From an uncultured bacterium (GTDB taxonomy: Bacteria; Actinomycetota; Aquicultoria; SKW223; CALKMS01), in contig CALKMS010000100.1 of assembly GCA_938091145.1 (NCBI GenBank), positions 1-9,490 of the forward strand: a stretch of 9,490 nucleotides of DNA. Reading direction: 5' to 3'. The notes beneath the pieces are model-generated. The model worked only from the letters and a program-made list of their open reading frames with translations, was not told the origin of the DNA and made no database searches. Shown here one piece after another: positions 1 to 6,486 of this stretch. Position numbers and translations under genes: made by a program. How positions within the stretch are numbered: position 1 is the stretch's first letter; every line of letters begins with the position of its first letter.

Positions 1-33
1 GCCCTTTATGAAAAAGTATAAAGAAATCGCCTA

Positions 34-42
34 TGCTATTAT
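34..42 (+). promoter_or_regulatory. Possible extended -10 promoter for purC
   Basis: TG at 34-35, one spacer base, then TATTAT at 37-42 form an extended -10 element. The expected transcription start is near 49, leaving a leader of about 43 nt before the TTG start of purC with its AGGAGG at 82-87. No good -35 hexamer is visible 17 nt upstream. The same stretch is open in one frame (2-64, ending TAA), so it could instead be the 3' end of an upstream gene. Confidence 0.3.
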
Positions 43-91
43 ATGGATACTCGCACTTACTTAAAAACTAAGATTTTAATCAGGAGGTAAC

Positions 92-1126
92 TTGGGAAGC
101 GTTAAAGACTTAATTGTTTTAGAGTCTCCAAAAGAAGAAACTTTAGGAAAAGGTAGGTTTGTTTTTTCTGACCGTTACTCTGTCTTTGACTGGGGGGAAA
201 TGCCCAACCACCTGAATAACAAGGGAAAATCTCTTTGCTTAATTGGAGCCTTTTTCTTTGAAAAACTTGAAGAACTGGGGATTAAAACCCACTATCTCGG
301 AGTTTTAGAAGATGGCGTGATTAAAAAACTCGACCAGCTTAAAAAACCAGTTGAAACAATGGAAATCAGACTGGTTAGAGTTCTTGAACCTGAAGTTATC
401 GATAATCAATATAAATACTCTGTTTATCAAAATCAAAAGGGGAACTTTTTAATCCCCCTGGAAATTATCTATCGTAATTCTTTACCTGAAGGTTCAAGTG
501 TTTTAAAAAGACTGAAAGAAGGAAGTCTAAAACTTGAAGAGCTTGGCTTAGAAGAAATGCCCTTGCCCGGGCAAAAGTTAAGCCAGCCTTTTCTTGATGT
601 CTCAACCAAGCTTGAGAGCACAGACCGATACATCACCTGGAAAGAAGCCCAAGACCTGGCTTCTTTAAAAGAGGAAGAAGTGAATCAAATTAAAAATCTG
701 GTAATTAAAATCAATGAGTTAATAACCGCCGAAGTTAGTCGTTTAAATCTTGCTCACGAAGATGGAAAAATTGAGCTTGCCTTCGATGAAAATCGCAAAC
801 TGATGGTGGTAGATGTTTTAGGCACACCTGACGAATGTCGTTTTACTTTTGAGGGAATACCAGTAAGCAAAGAAGCAGCTCGCATTTTTTACCGCCAGAC
901 TGATTGGTTTAAAGAAGTAGAGGAAGCAAAAAAGAAAGACCGCTTAAACTGGAAAAGATGGGTTTCGCCTCCTCCGCCCCTCCCCGCCGAGCTTGACCGC
1001 TTAATTTCCCAGCTCTATCAAGCTTTTTGTAATGAAATTACCGAGAGAGAATGGTTTACAGTCCCTTCTCTCCAAAAAGTGCTAAAAGAATTAAAAATAA
1101 CTTTAAAAAATAGTCAAAAAAATTAA
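92..1126 (+). CDS. purC: Phosphoribosylaminoimidazole-succinocarboxamide synthase (SAICAR synthetase), long form
   Basis: This cytoplasmic enzyme of de novo purine synthesis joins CAIR and aspartate, using ATP, to give SAICAR. The N-terminal block at residues 19-39 (GKGRFVFSDRYSVFDWGEMP) is the nucleotide-binding signature of the family. Residues 124-136 hold the conserved IIYRNSLPEGSS substrate loop, and 240-251 the DVLGTPDECRF motif. At 344 residues it is longer than the roughly 240-residue E. coli form but matches the longer PurC branch found in archaea and some bacteria. The start is TTG at 92, chosen because AGGAGG at 82-87 sits 4 nt before it and no in-frame ATG lies nearby. The stop TAA (1124-1126) abuts the ribosome site of the next gene, so the two are cotranscribed. 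No other purine genes are visible here. Confidence 0.9.
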   Translation: MGSVKDLIVLESPKEETLGKGRFVFSDRYSVFDWGEMPNHLNNKGKSLCLIGAFFFEKLEELGIKTHYLGVLEDGVIKKLDQLKKPVETMEIRLVRVLEPEVIDNQYKYSVYQNQKGNFLIPLEIIYRNSLPEGSSVLKRLKEGSLKLEELGLEEMPLPGQKLSQPFLDVSTKLESTDRYITWKEAQDLASLKEEEVNQIKNLVIKINELITAEVSRLNLAHEDGKIELAFDENRKLMVVDVLGTPDECRFTFEGIPVSKEAARIFYRQTDWFKEVEEAKKKDRLNWKRWVSPPPPLPAELDRLISQLYQAFCNEITEREWFTVPSLQKVLKELKITLKNSQKN

Positions 1127-1131
1127 GGAGG
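1126..1131 (+). promoter_or_regulatory. Ribosome binding site AGGAGG fixing a GTG start
   Basis: AGGAGG overlaps the last base of the purC stop codon and lies 5 nt before GTG at 1137. It sets the non-ATG start of the 77-residue protein and indicates translational coupling to purC. Confidence 0.75.
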
Positions 1132-1136
1132 TTGAG

Positions 1137-1370
1137 GTGGAAGAAAAAGAAGTGGTTAGCCTTTTAAAAAAGTTAATTTTTCTTTCGGCAGTAAACGCCG
1201 CTGAACTCTTGCAAATTACTGAAAACACCAGCGCCATCTTAAAAAAAGGTGAAGTGCCCGCCAAATGTCTAAAGGCTCATCAAAAAATTAGAGAGGAAAT
1301 TGTAAAAATAGTTAAAGAAGTTGTTCCCGATGAAGCAGGCAGCCTGGAAAAGCACCTTGGTTTTCATTAA
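1137..1370 (+). CDS. Small helical protein of unknown function, coupled to purC
   Basis: I do not recognise this 77-residue protein. It starts with GTG at 1137 behind a strong AGGAGG and ends with TAA. It is charged and predicted mostly helical, with a hydrophobic stretch (LIFLSAVNAAELL, residues 13-25) that is too short and broken for a sure membrane helix. One cysteine (residue 44) occurs in the segment VPAKCLKAHQKIREEI. There is no signal peptide and no motif I can name. It lies 10 nt after purC in the same operon, so it is probably cytoplasmic and made along with PurC; a purine role cannot be inferred from this alone. The base composition and strong ribosome site support a real gene. Confidence 0.6.
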   Translation: MEEKEVVSLLKKLIFLSAVNAAELLQITENTSAILKKGEVPAKCLKAHQKIREEIVKIVKEVVPDEAGSLEKHLGFH

Positions 1371-1389
1371 ATCAAGAATTTCGGCAGTT

Positions 1390-1415
1390 TAAAATTTGCT
1401 GCTGCTTTTTATAGT
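1390..1415 (+). terminator. Weak possible terminator after the purC operon
   Basis: GCAG and CTGC flank an 11-nt AT-rich loop and are followed closely by TGCTTTTTATAG. The stem is only 4-5 bp, so this is a poor intrinsic terminator, but it lies where one is expected. Confidence 0.25.
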
Positions 1416-1481
1416 TTGCTTTTCCCTTAAAACAAACAAAAAAATCTTAAAAATCTTTTCCCTTGACCCTTAAGATAAAAA

Positions 1482-1585
1482 CTTGAGATGGATTGCGAGA
1501 AAAAACTCCTGAACTCCAATAGACCCAATGGATACCGTAAAAACTATTTTTGCTTTAGCTACGAGACGCGCTAATCCATTTCAAG
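1482..1585 (+). ncRNA. Candidate structured element with a long closing stem, upstream of the metal ATPase
   Basis: The left arm 1482-1497 (CTTGAGATGGATTGCG) pairs with the right arm 1569-1585 (CGCTAATCCATTTCAAG). This gives a 13-bp helix with a single G-U, a one-base bulge, then three GC pairs. The enclosed 71 nt contain further possible pairs: CGTA near 1536 with TACG near 1560, and GAG(A6)CTC at 1497-1508. A -10-like TAAGAT at 1471-1476 with TTAAAA at 1447-1452 (spacer 18) would start RNA at about 1483, exactly at the left arm. I cannot match it to a known riboswitch class. Alternatives are a DNA-level operator or a small mobile inverted-repeat element. The right arm covers the -35 region of the ATPase promoter, so it may control that gene. 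Confidence 0.4.
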
Positions 1586-1605
1586 CCAAAAACTTTTCCA
1601 AATAG

Positions 1606-1611
1606 TAAAAT
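1606..1611 (+). promoter_or_regulatory. -10 hexamer of a probable leaderless promoter for the ATPase
   Basis: TAAAAT ends 7 nt before ATG at 1619, so transcription would begin at or next to the start codon. No Shine-Dalgarno sequence precedes the ATG. The -35 region (about 1583-1588) is poor and lies at the edge of the inverted repeat at 1482-1585, which would fit a promoter needing an activator; that last point is inference. Confidence 0.45.
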
Positions 1612-1618
1612 ATAAAAA

Positions 1619-3319
1619 ATGAAGGGGAAATCAACAGGAGAAGTTGCAAAATCAAACCACTTGAAACACCAAAACCATCACCAAAAAACTACTGCTTCTA
1701 ACGTCCCCCAGCATCAGCATCACGACATGACTTCCGAGTTTAAAAAACGCTTTATAATTTGTTTCCTAATCACCCTTCTCGTCTTGCTTCTCTCTCCTCA
1801 AATTCAAGAGTTTTTGCAGCTTGAAAAAGAGTTAAGATTCCCCGGCGATCTTTACCTGCTTTTCTTGCTCTCTTCTTTCATCTTTTTATACGGCGGTTTG
1901 CCATTTTTTAAAGGGATGGTTCGAGAAATCAAAGCTCTCCAGCCCGGAATGATGACCTTAATTTCAGTTGCTATTATTACTGCTTATCTTTACAGCTTTG
2001 CGGTGGTCTTCGGCTTAAGTGGAATGGTGTTTTTCTGGGAACTGGCTACTTTAATAGACATTATGCTCCTGGGTCACTGGATTGAAATGAAATCGATAAT
2101 GAGTGCCTCTAGAGCTTTAGAGGAGCTCGTTAAGCTTATGCCAGCCGAAGCCCATAAATTACAGGAAAATAACGAGTTAATCGATGTGCCTTTGGAAACT
2201 TTGAAAGCTGGTGACAGGGTATTGGTCAAACCTGGAGAAAAAATTCCAGCTGACGGCCGAGTAGTTGAAGGAGTGTCCTCAGTTGACGAATCTTTGCTTA
2301 CTGGCGAGTCAACTCCAATTCTGAAAATAACGGGGGACAATGTCATTGGAGGCGCAATAAACGGCGAGGGCTCAATCGTAGTCGAAGTGGAAAAAACTGG
2401 TCAGGACTCTTACCTTTCTCAGGTCATCAAGTTGGTTAAAGAAGCACAAGAAAGTAAATCTAAAACCCAGGATTTGGCTAACCAGGCTGCCTTCTGGTTA
2501 ACTTTAATAGCTCTTGGTTTTGGAATTGTTACCCTTTCGGCCTGGTTTTTTATCATAGGCAAAGAGTTTTCATTCTCCCTGGAAAGAGCCGTAACCGTAA
2601 TGGTCATTGCTTGCCCTCATGCCCTGGGTTTAGCTATTCCCCTGGTGGTAGCGGTTTCTACTTCAATAGCTGCCAAAAAAGGCTTTCTAATCAGGAACCG
2701 CCTTGCTTTTGAAAAAGCGAGAAACATCCAGGCCATTGTCTTTGACAAAACAGGTACTCTCACTCAGGGCAAATTTGGCGTAACCAAAATAATCTCATTT
2801 GACAAAGAATTATCAGAAAATGAAATACTAAAGTACGCCGCTTCAATCGAGACAAACTCTGAACACCCCCTGGCAAAAGGGATTGTCTCTTCAGCTAAGG
2901 AAACTTTAGCGGTCACGGATTTCCTGGCTTTACCTGGAAAAGGCGCTCAGGGAAGAGTTGAAGGGAAAGAAGTCAAAGTAGTGAGTATAGGACATTTAAA
3001 AGAAACCAAACTATTGCCAAACGATTTAGATTTAAAAAAGCTCGCTAACCAGGGAGAGACACTGGTTTTCGTCATAATTGATGGTAGGCTGAGAGGCGCC
3101 ATCGCTTTATCCGATATGGTACGGCCAGAATCTAAAGAAGCAATTTTAAGGCTCAAAGAGATGGGGATAAAATGCTTTATGCTTACAGGAGATAGAAAAG
3201 AAGTAGCGGCAAAGGTAGCTCAAGAAATTGGTTTGGACGATTACTTTGCCGAAGTGCTACCTGAAGAAAAAGCAGAAATGATTAAAAAATCCAGGCCAAA
3301 GGTTTTTTTGTTGCTATGA
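1619..3319 (+). CDS. CopB-type heavy-metal (copper/silver) P1B ATPase, N-terminal 566 residues, frameshifted
   Basis: This is an inner-membrane pump that uses ATP to export copper or silver. The cytoplasmic N-terminus (residues 1-38) is rich in histidine (HLKHQNHH, HQHHD) and lacks CxxC domains, as in CopB. Four membrane helices lie at about 44-63, 77-97, 110-131 and 136-156. The actuator TGES is at 228-231, two more helices at about 291-313 and 323-348, the metal site CPH at 332-334, the phosphorylated Asp at 376 (DKTGT), and the nucleotide-domain HP at 416-417. CPH rather than CPC points to the P1B-3 subgroup. After residue 557 (EKAEMIKK) the frame loses homology and stops at TGA 3317-3319. 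One extra A in the A6 run 3284-3289 restores IQAKGFFVAMTGDG and a 683-residue protein. The start is ATG 1619, with a -10 box 7 nt upstream and no ribosome site. Confidence 0.88.
   Translation: MKGKSTGEVAKSNHLKHQNHHQKTTASNVPQHQHHDMTSEFKKRFIICFLITLLVLLLSPQIQEFLQLEKELRFPGDLYLLFLLSSFIFLYGGLPFFKGMVREIKALQPGMMTLISVAIITAYLYSFAVVFGLSGMVFFWELATLIDIMLLGHWIEMKSIMSASRALEELVKLMPAEAHKLQENNELIDVPLETLKAGDRVLVKPGEKIPADGRVVEGVSSVDESLLTGESTPILKITGDNVIGGAINGEGSIVVEVEKTGQDSYLSQVIKLVKEAQESKSKTQDLANQAAFWLTLIALGFGIVTLSAWFFIIGKEFSFSLERAVTVMVIACPHALGLAIPLVVAVSTSIAAKKGFLIRNRLAFEKARNIQAIVFDKTGTLTQGKFGVTKIISFDKELSENEILKYAASIETNSEHPLAKGIVSSAKETLAVTDFLALPGKGAQGRVEGKEVKVVSIGHLKETKLLPNDLDLKKLANQGETLVFVIIDGRLRGAIALSDMVRPESKEAILRLKEMGIKCFMLTGDRKEVAAKVAQEIGLDDYFAEVLPEEKAEMIKKSRPKVFLLL
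3284..3289 (+). other. A6 run: site of the ATPase frameshift (missing A or -1 slippage)
   Basis: In frame the codons are ATT AAA AAA TCC. Stepping back one base after the second AAA gives ATC CAG GCC AAA GGT, the expected IQAKG before the FFVAMTGDG hinge motif. The downstream frame has a TAA at 3283-3285, so the switch must happen after it. A real deletion, a sequencing error, or slippage on AAA-AAA would all look like this. Confidence 0.75.
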
Positions 3320-3669
3320 CTGGTGATGGCCTAAACGACGCTCCTGCTTTAGCCCAGGCTGATGTGGGAATCGCCATTGGCGCAGGTACTGATGTGGCTA
3401 TTGAAACTGCTGACATTATTTTAGTTCGCAGCAACCCCTTAGATGTAGTAGCAATCACTGCTCTGGCTAAAGTTAATTACAAGAAAATGGTTCAAAATCT
3501 ACTCTGGGCAACTGGCTACAATGTCATTGCTATTCCACCGGCGGCTGGGATTTTCTTTAAACAAGGAGTTGTCCTTAGCCCCGCTCTTGGAGCCCTTTTT
3601 ATGTCTCTTTCCACTGTCATTGTTGCTCTCAACGCTCGTTTATTAAAATTACCCTCAACGAAAGTTTAA
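3316..3669 (+). CDS. CopB-type P1B ATPase, C-terminal fragment (hinge motif and last two membrane helices)
   Basis: This is the remainder of the same metal pump, in the -1 frame. An ATG at 3316 overlaps the TGA of the upstream frame as ATGA, so coupled re-initiation of a 117-residue piece is possible. It opens exactly on the catalytic hinge MTGDGLNDAPAL, then holds ADVGIAIGAGTDVAIETADI and two membrane helices. These carry NLLWATGYNVIAIP and SPALGALFMSLSTVIVALNA, the TM7/TM8 metal-site sequences of CopB-type pumps. True homology starts earlier, at 3289 (IQAKGFFVA), upstream of the ATG. This argues for one broken or slippage-read gene rather than a designed two-part enzyme. The P-domain would be split between DKTGT and GDGxND, so neither fragment alone could be active. 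It ends with TAA, 2 nt before the next gene. Confidence 0.85.
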   Translation: MTGDGLNDAPALAQADVGIAIGAGTDVAIETADIILVRSNPLDVVAITALAKVNYKKMVQNLLWATGYNVIAIPPAAGIFFKQGVVLSPALGALFMSLSTVIVALNARLLKLPSTKV

Positions 3670-3671
3670 AT

Positions 3672-5189
3672 ATGACAGGAAGCAAAAAAAACTTCTTTTT
3701 AATAGTATTTACCCTGGCACTTATCATAATCTTATCTTTAGTTGTTTACTTACTAACTCGACCAGCCTCGGTTGAAATATTTGTTTACCCTCCTGACAGC
3801 CAGATTAAACTGGGCAACTTTAAACCTTCTACGGGAACACTTTACCTACCCGAAGTTAAAAGCGGCACTTATCAAGTAGAAATCTCCCGTCGGGGATATA
3901 AAAAACTCAGCTTTGGCATAGAGCTTAAAAGAGGTGAAAAATTTCAAAAAAGGATTGAGCTCGAACCTGATTTAATTCCTTGCAGCTTTCAAACTTTACC
4001 GGTTAACTCAAGCTTCCAGGTATTTCCTTCCATCGGGAAAAACCTTAAAAAGAAAACCCCCTGGAAAGGTAAACTTCCGGCTGGCTACACCAAGGTTATT
4101 TTTTCTAAGGCTGGCTACAACTCCCTTGTTAAAACTTTTCTGGTTGAAAAGCCAATCAACTTAAAAGTCTGGCTTGACCCAGCGGGTCAAGTCCTTCACC
4201 GTCTCAACATTTTCAAATGTGGTGGCTCGCCTAAAGGAGTTTCTTTTACCCCCGACTGCCAGGAAGCCTGGGTTACCTTACTGGGAAACCAACCAGCTAT
4301 CAGAGTGTTTAATCCTTTCAAGGGAGAGAAAAGAGCCGACATCTATCTTGGTAAGTACGGAGCGGTAGAGATAACCTTTTCCTCAGACGGTAAAAAAGCT
4401 TATGCGAGCCAGATGGAAACAGCCTCGGTTTACGAAATCGACACTTTAACCAAAAAAGTAACTCGAACTTTTAAAACCAGGAGTTCCTGGAGTAAAGTAG
4501 TGGCTCTTTCTGCCGATGATAAAACTCTTTACGTTTCCAACTGGTGTGGAAATGATATCTCAGAAATTGACCTAACATCCGGAAAGCTTAAGAGGCGTTT
4601 GCCAACAGTGAAAACACCTCGAGGTCTTTATCTCACACCTGATGGGAAATATCTCTACGTAGCCGGCTTTGGTAAAGGAGAAATAGAAAAAATCAATCTT
4701 AAGTCAGGCAAAAGAAAGTTGATATTTTCTAAAGGAAGTGCTGTTCGCCACTTAGTAGCTGACGAAAGGAGAAAAGTTTTGTACGCATCTGACCTTGGCA
4801 AAGATTGTGTATGGAAAGTAGATTTAAAAACTGATAAAGTGGCGCTTTTTGTCCGAACAGACCACAAACCAAACACCATTGATTTAACTCCTGACGGTAA
4901 AGTCCTTTTCGTTTCTTGCCGAGGCGCCAATAATCCAAAATCTTACTATCTTCCCGGCCCGGAATGGGGTTCTGTCCTTGCTTTTGATACCTTGACTGGT
5001 AAGCCTCTGGATGCAATTGTCGGGGGCAACCAGTGCACAGCTCTTGATGTTTCTTCCGATGGCAGATTTTTAATTTTCTCAGACTTTCTGGATGGCACTT
5101 TACGGGTTTACGAAATACCAGCCTATGAAAAACTAACCAGAGAAAATGGCGGTCGCTACCGCGCTCATTTTAAAGACTTGCTAAAGTGA
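3672..5189 (+). CDS. Membrane-anchored PEGA-domain and YncE-like seven-bladed beta-propeller protein
   Basis: This 505-residue envelope protein has a short basic N-terminus and one membrane anchor (about 8-29), with the rest outside. Two PEGA-like domains follow: residues 32-98 (VEIFVYPPDSQIKLG, then LPEVKSGTYQVEISRRGYKK) and 103-168 (GKLPAGYTKVIFSKAGYN). From about 180 to 483 there are seven repeats of about 40 residues of the YVTN/YncE type, each with a turn such as TPDGKYLYVAG or SSDGKKAYAS followed by xxVxxIDLxTGK. This is enough for a closed seven-bladed propeller. No catalytic residues are evident; such proteins usually bind ligands, peptides or cell-wall material. The start is ATG 3672, 2 nt after the ATPase stop and without its own ribosome site, so translation is probably coupled. 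That link suggests a role in the metal-export unit. It ends with TGA, which supports TGA being a true stop in this genome. Confidence 0.8.
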   Translation: MTGSKKNFFLIVFTLALIIILSLVVYLLTRPASVEIFVYPPDSQIKLGNFKPSTGTLYLPEVKSGTYQVEISRRGYKKLSFGIELKRGEKFQKRIELEPDLIPCSFQTLPVNSSFQVFPSIGKNLKKKTPWKGKLPAGYTKVIFSKAGYNSLVKTFLVEKPINLKVWLDPAGQVLHRLNIFKCGGSPKGVSFTPDCQEAWVTLLGNQPAIRVFNPFKGEKRADIYLGKYGAVEITFSSDGKKAYASQMETASVYEIDTLTKKVTRTFKTRSSWSKVVALSADDKTLYVSNWCGNDISEIDLTSGKLKRRLPTVKTPRGLYLTPDGKYLYVAGFGKGEIEKINLKSGKRKLIFSKGSAVRHLVADERRKVLYASDLGKDCVWKVDLKTDKVALFVRTDHKPNTIDLTPDGKVLFVSCRGANNPKSYYLPGPEWGSVLAFDTLTGKPLDAIVGGNQCTALDVSSDGRFLIFSDFLDGTLRVYEIPAYEKLTRENGGRYRAHFKDLLK

Positions 5190-5269
5190 AATCAGCCCGC
5201 GCAAAAAGACAGGATTGATTGGTGATAACTAAAGAGGTAAAGCCACAAGGTTAACTTCAAAACTTGAAA

Positions 5270-5298
5270 TTTACAAACTCTTTTCGTTTAGTGATAAT
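5270..5298 (+). promoter_or_regulatory. Near-consensus leaderless promoter (TTTACA-17-GATAAT)
   Basis: TTTACA (5270-5275), a 17-nt spacer and GATAAT (5293-5298) each match the sigma-70 consensus at 5 of 6 bases. Transcription would start at about 5305-5306, directly on ATG 5306. This decides the start of the downstream gene in favour of 5306, because the upstream TTG at 5264 would lie outside the transcript. Confidence 0.65.
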
Positions 5299-5305
5299 TT
5301 TCCTG

Positions 5306-6052
5306 ATGAAAGAAAAGAAATGGCAAATATCTCTTGGCTTGGCGCTGATATTCACCTCGGTATTTCTTTATTTTATCCATTACTTAATTTTTAAAGACCC
5401 GCATCATATTTTTATCTACCTTTTGGGAGACATAGCTTTTTTGCCTATCGAAGTTTTACTGGTGACATTAATTCTTCACGAGCTACTCGCCTATAGAGAA
5501 AAGCAAACGCTTTTAAACAAAATGAATATGGTTATCGGAGCATTTTTTAGCGAAGCTGGCAATGAGCTTTTAAAAAAGCTAATCGATTTTGATGAAAACT
5601 TTGAAAAAATTCGAGAAAAATTTCTTATCTCAACTTCCTGGAAAGCTAAAGATTTTAAGAAAGCAAAAAATAATCTACAGATGATTGAATTTAAAATTGT
5701 GGCTCAAAGAGGTAATTTAAATGAGCTAAGAGACTTTCTAGTCAAAAAGCGTGAATTTTTACTGCGGCTGCTAGAAAACCCCATTCTTTTAGAACATGAA
5801 TCTTTCACTAACCTGCTCTGGGCAGTTTTCCATCTAACCGAAGAACTGGCAGCCAGACCTAGCTTAAGCAATCTACCACCTTCTGACTATGAACACCTTT
5901 CAGGCGATATTCAAAGAGCTTATGCCTTGCTCCTCTCTGAGTGGATAGGCTACACAAAACATCTTTCTATTTCTTATCCATTCCTCTTCTCTTTGGTTGT
6001 CAGAACCAATCCTTTCTTGCCCGAAGCTTCCCCCATAGTTCGAACTCCCTAA
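5306..6052 (+). CDS. Conserved two-TM membrane protein with cytoplasmic coiled-coil tail, function unknown
   Basis: I cannot name this protein. From ATG 5306 it has 248 residues; reading from TTG 5264 would give 262. Membrane helices lie at about residues 8-28 (SLGLALIFTSVFLYFIHYLI) and 35-60 (FIYLLGDIAFLPIEVLLVTL), joined by the short loop KDPHH. A long charged helical region, probably coiled coil, follows and includes LLNKMNMVIGAFFSEAGNEL. The C-terminus carries YPFLFSLVVRTNPF. The LGDIAFLPIEVLLVTLILHE segment and the C-terminal motif feel like a conserved hypothetical family seen in diverse bacteria, but that is recollection only. No catalytic motif is visible. It is preceded by its own promoter, so it is a separate transcription unit from the ATPase/propeller pair. 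It ends with TAA. Confidence 0.7.
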   Translation: MKEKKWQISLGLALIFTSVFLYFIHYLIFKDPHHIFIYLLGDIAFLPIEVLLVTLILHELLAYREKQTLLNKMNMVIGAFFSEAGNELLKKLIDFDENFEKIREKFLISTSWKAKDFKKAKNNLQMIEFKIVAQRGNLNELRDFLVKKREFLLRLLENPILLEHESFTNLLWAVFHLTEELAARPSLSNLPPSDYEHLSGDIQRAYALLLSEWIGYTKHLSISYPFLFSLVVRTNPFLPEASPIVRTP

Positions 6053-6069
6053 ACATCCTTAAAAATAGA

Positions 6070-6161
6070 ACAGTTAATTAAATAAAACCAATGACGTTTC
6101 TCGTTCTTTCTTCGCTTTACGATGAAAGAACAAAGAGGTATGATGATTAAAAATTAACTGT
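6070..6161. repeat. Nested inverted repeats in the promoter region of the coiled-coil gene
   Basis: The outer arms ACAGTTAATT (6070-6079) and AATTAACTGT (6152-6161) are a perfect 10-bp inverted repeat. Inside is a hairpin of GTTCTTTC (6103-6110) with GAAAGAAC (6124-6131), a T-T mismatch, TCG (6112-6114) with CGA (6120-6122), and loop CTTTA. The right outer arm touches the ribosome site GGGAGG. There is no U-tract, so it is not an ordinary terminator. Confidence 0.5.
6116..6144 (+). promoter_or_regulatory. Possible promoter TTTACG-17-TATGAT
   Basis: TTTACG (6116-6121), a 17-nt spacer and TATGAT (6139-6144) predict a start near 6151 and a 21-nt leader with GGGAGG before ATG 6172. The elements overlap the inner hairpin of the nested inverted repeat. 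Confidence 0.4.
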
Positions 6162-6171
6162 GGGAGGAAGG

Positions 6172-6486
6172 ATGAAAGGGAAAGAAGTAGTTTTATCGAT
6201 TTTATTTTTCTTTCTTGGAATATTTCTCGCCAGTTCTTACTTCTTTTTTCTTGCCCTGCCAGCCAGAGAACAGGTTTTCAAAGAACAAGCTGAAACTTTA
6301 GGTCAAAAAGTTTCTCAACTTGGAAAAAGGCTCGAGCAAGCTAACCGAAACCTGAAAGCATTAAATATCGAAATTGCACGCCTAACTACTGAAACTCCAG
6401 AAGCTGAAAAAACCGAAGAGGACACCGCCAAGAAAACTTCCTCAACGTCATTTACCAAACACATTGGTATAATCAAAAAAGCCTAG
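6172..6486 (+). CDS. Single-TM coiled-coil protein, N-terminal part of a nonsense-interrupted gene
   Basis: This 104-residue reading frame has one membrane helix at about residues 7-30 (VVLSILFFFLGIFLASSYFF). A heptad-like coiled coil follows at about 35-70 (QAETLGQKVSQLGKRLEQAN), then a Thr/Glu/Lys-rich linker and KHIGIIKKA. The start is ATG 6172, not GTG 6160, because the ribosome site GGGAGG (6162-6167) lies between them, 4 nt before the ATG. The stop is TAG at 6484-6486, but the same frame continues with a recognisable domain to 6825. The original product was therefore an extracytoplasmic domain on a TM/coiled-coil stalk of 217 codons including the two stop positions. As it stands, only the anchor and stalk would be made. 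Confidence 0.6.
   Translation: MKGKEVVLSILFFFLGIFLASSYFFFLALPAREQVFKEQAETLGQKVSQLGKRLEQANRNLKALNIEIARLTTETPEAEKTEEDTAKKTSSTSFTKHIGIIKKA

Noticed and set aside
2..64. C-terminal end of an upstream gene (frame ending TAA at 62-64)
   Set aside because: Only 20 codons with no recognisable motif, and the stretch also holds an extended -10; it cannot be decided from this window.
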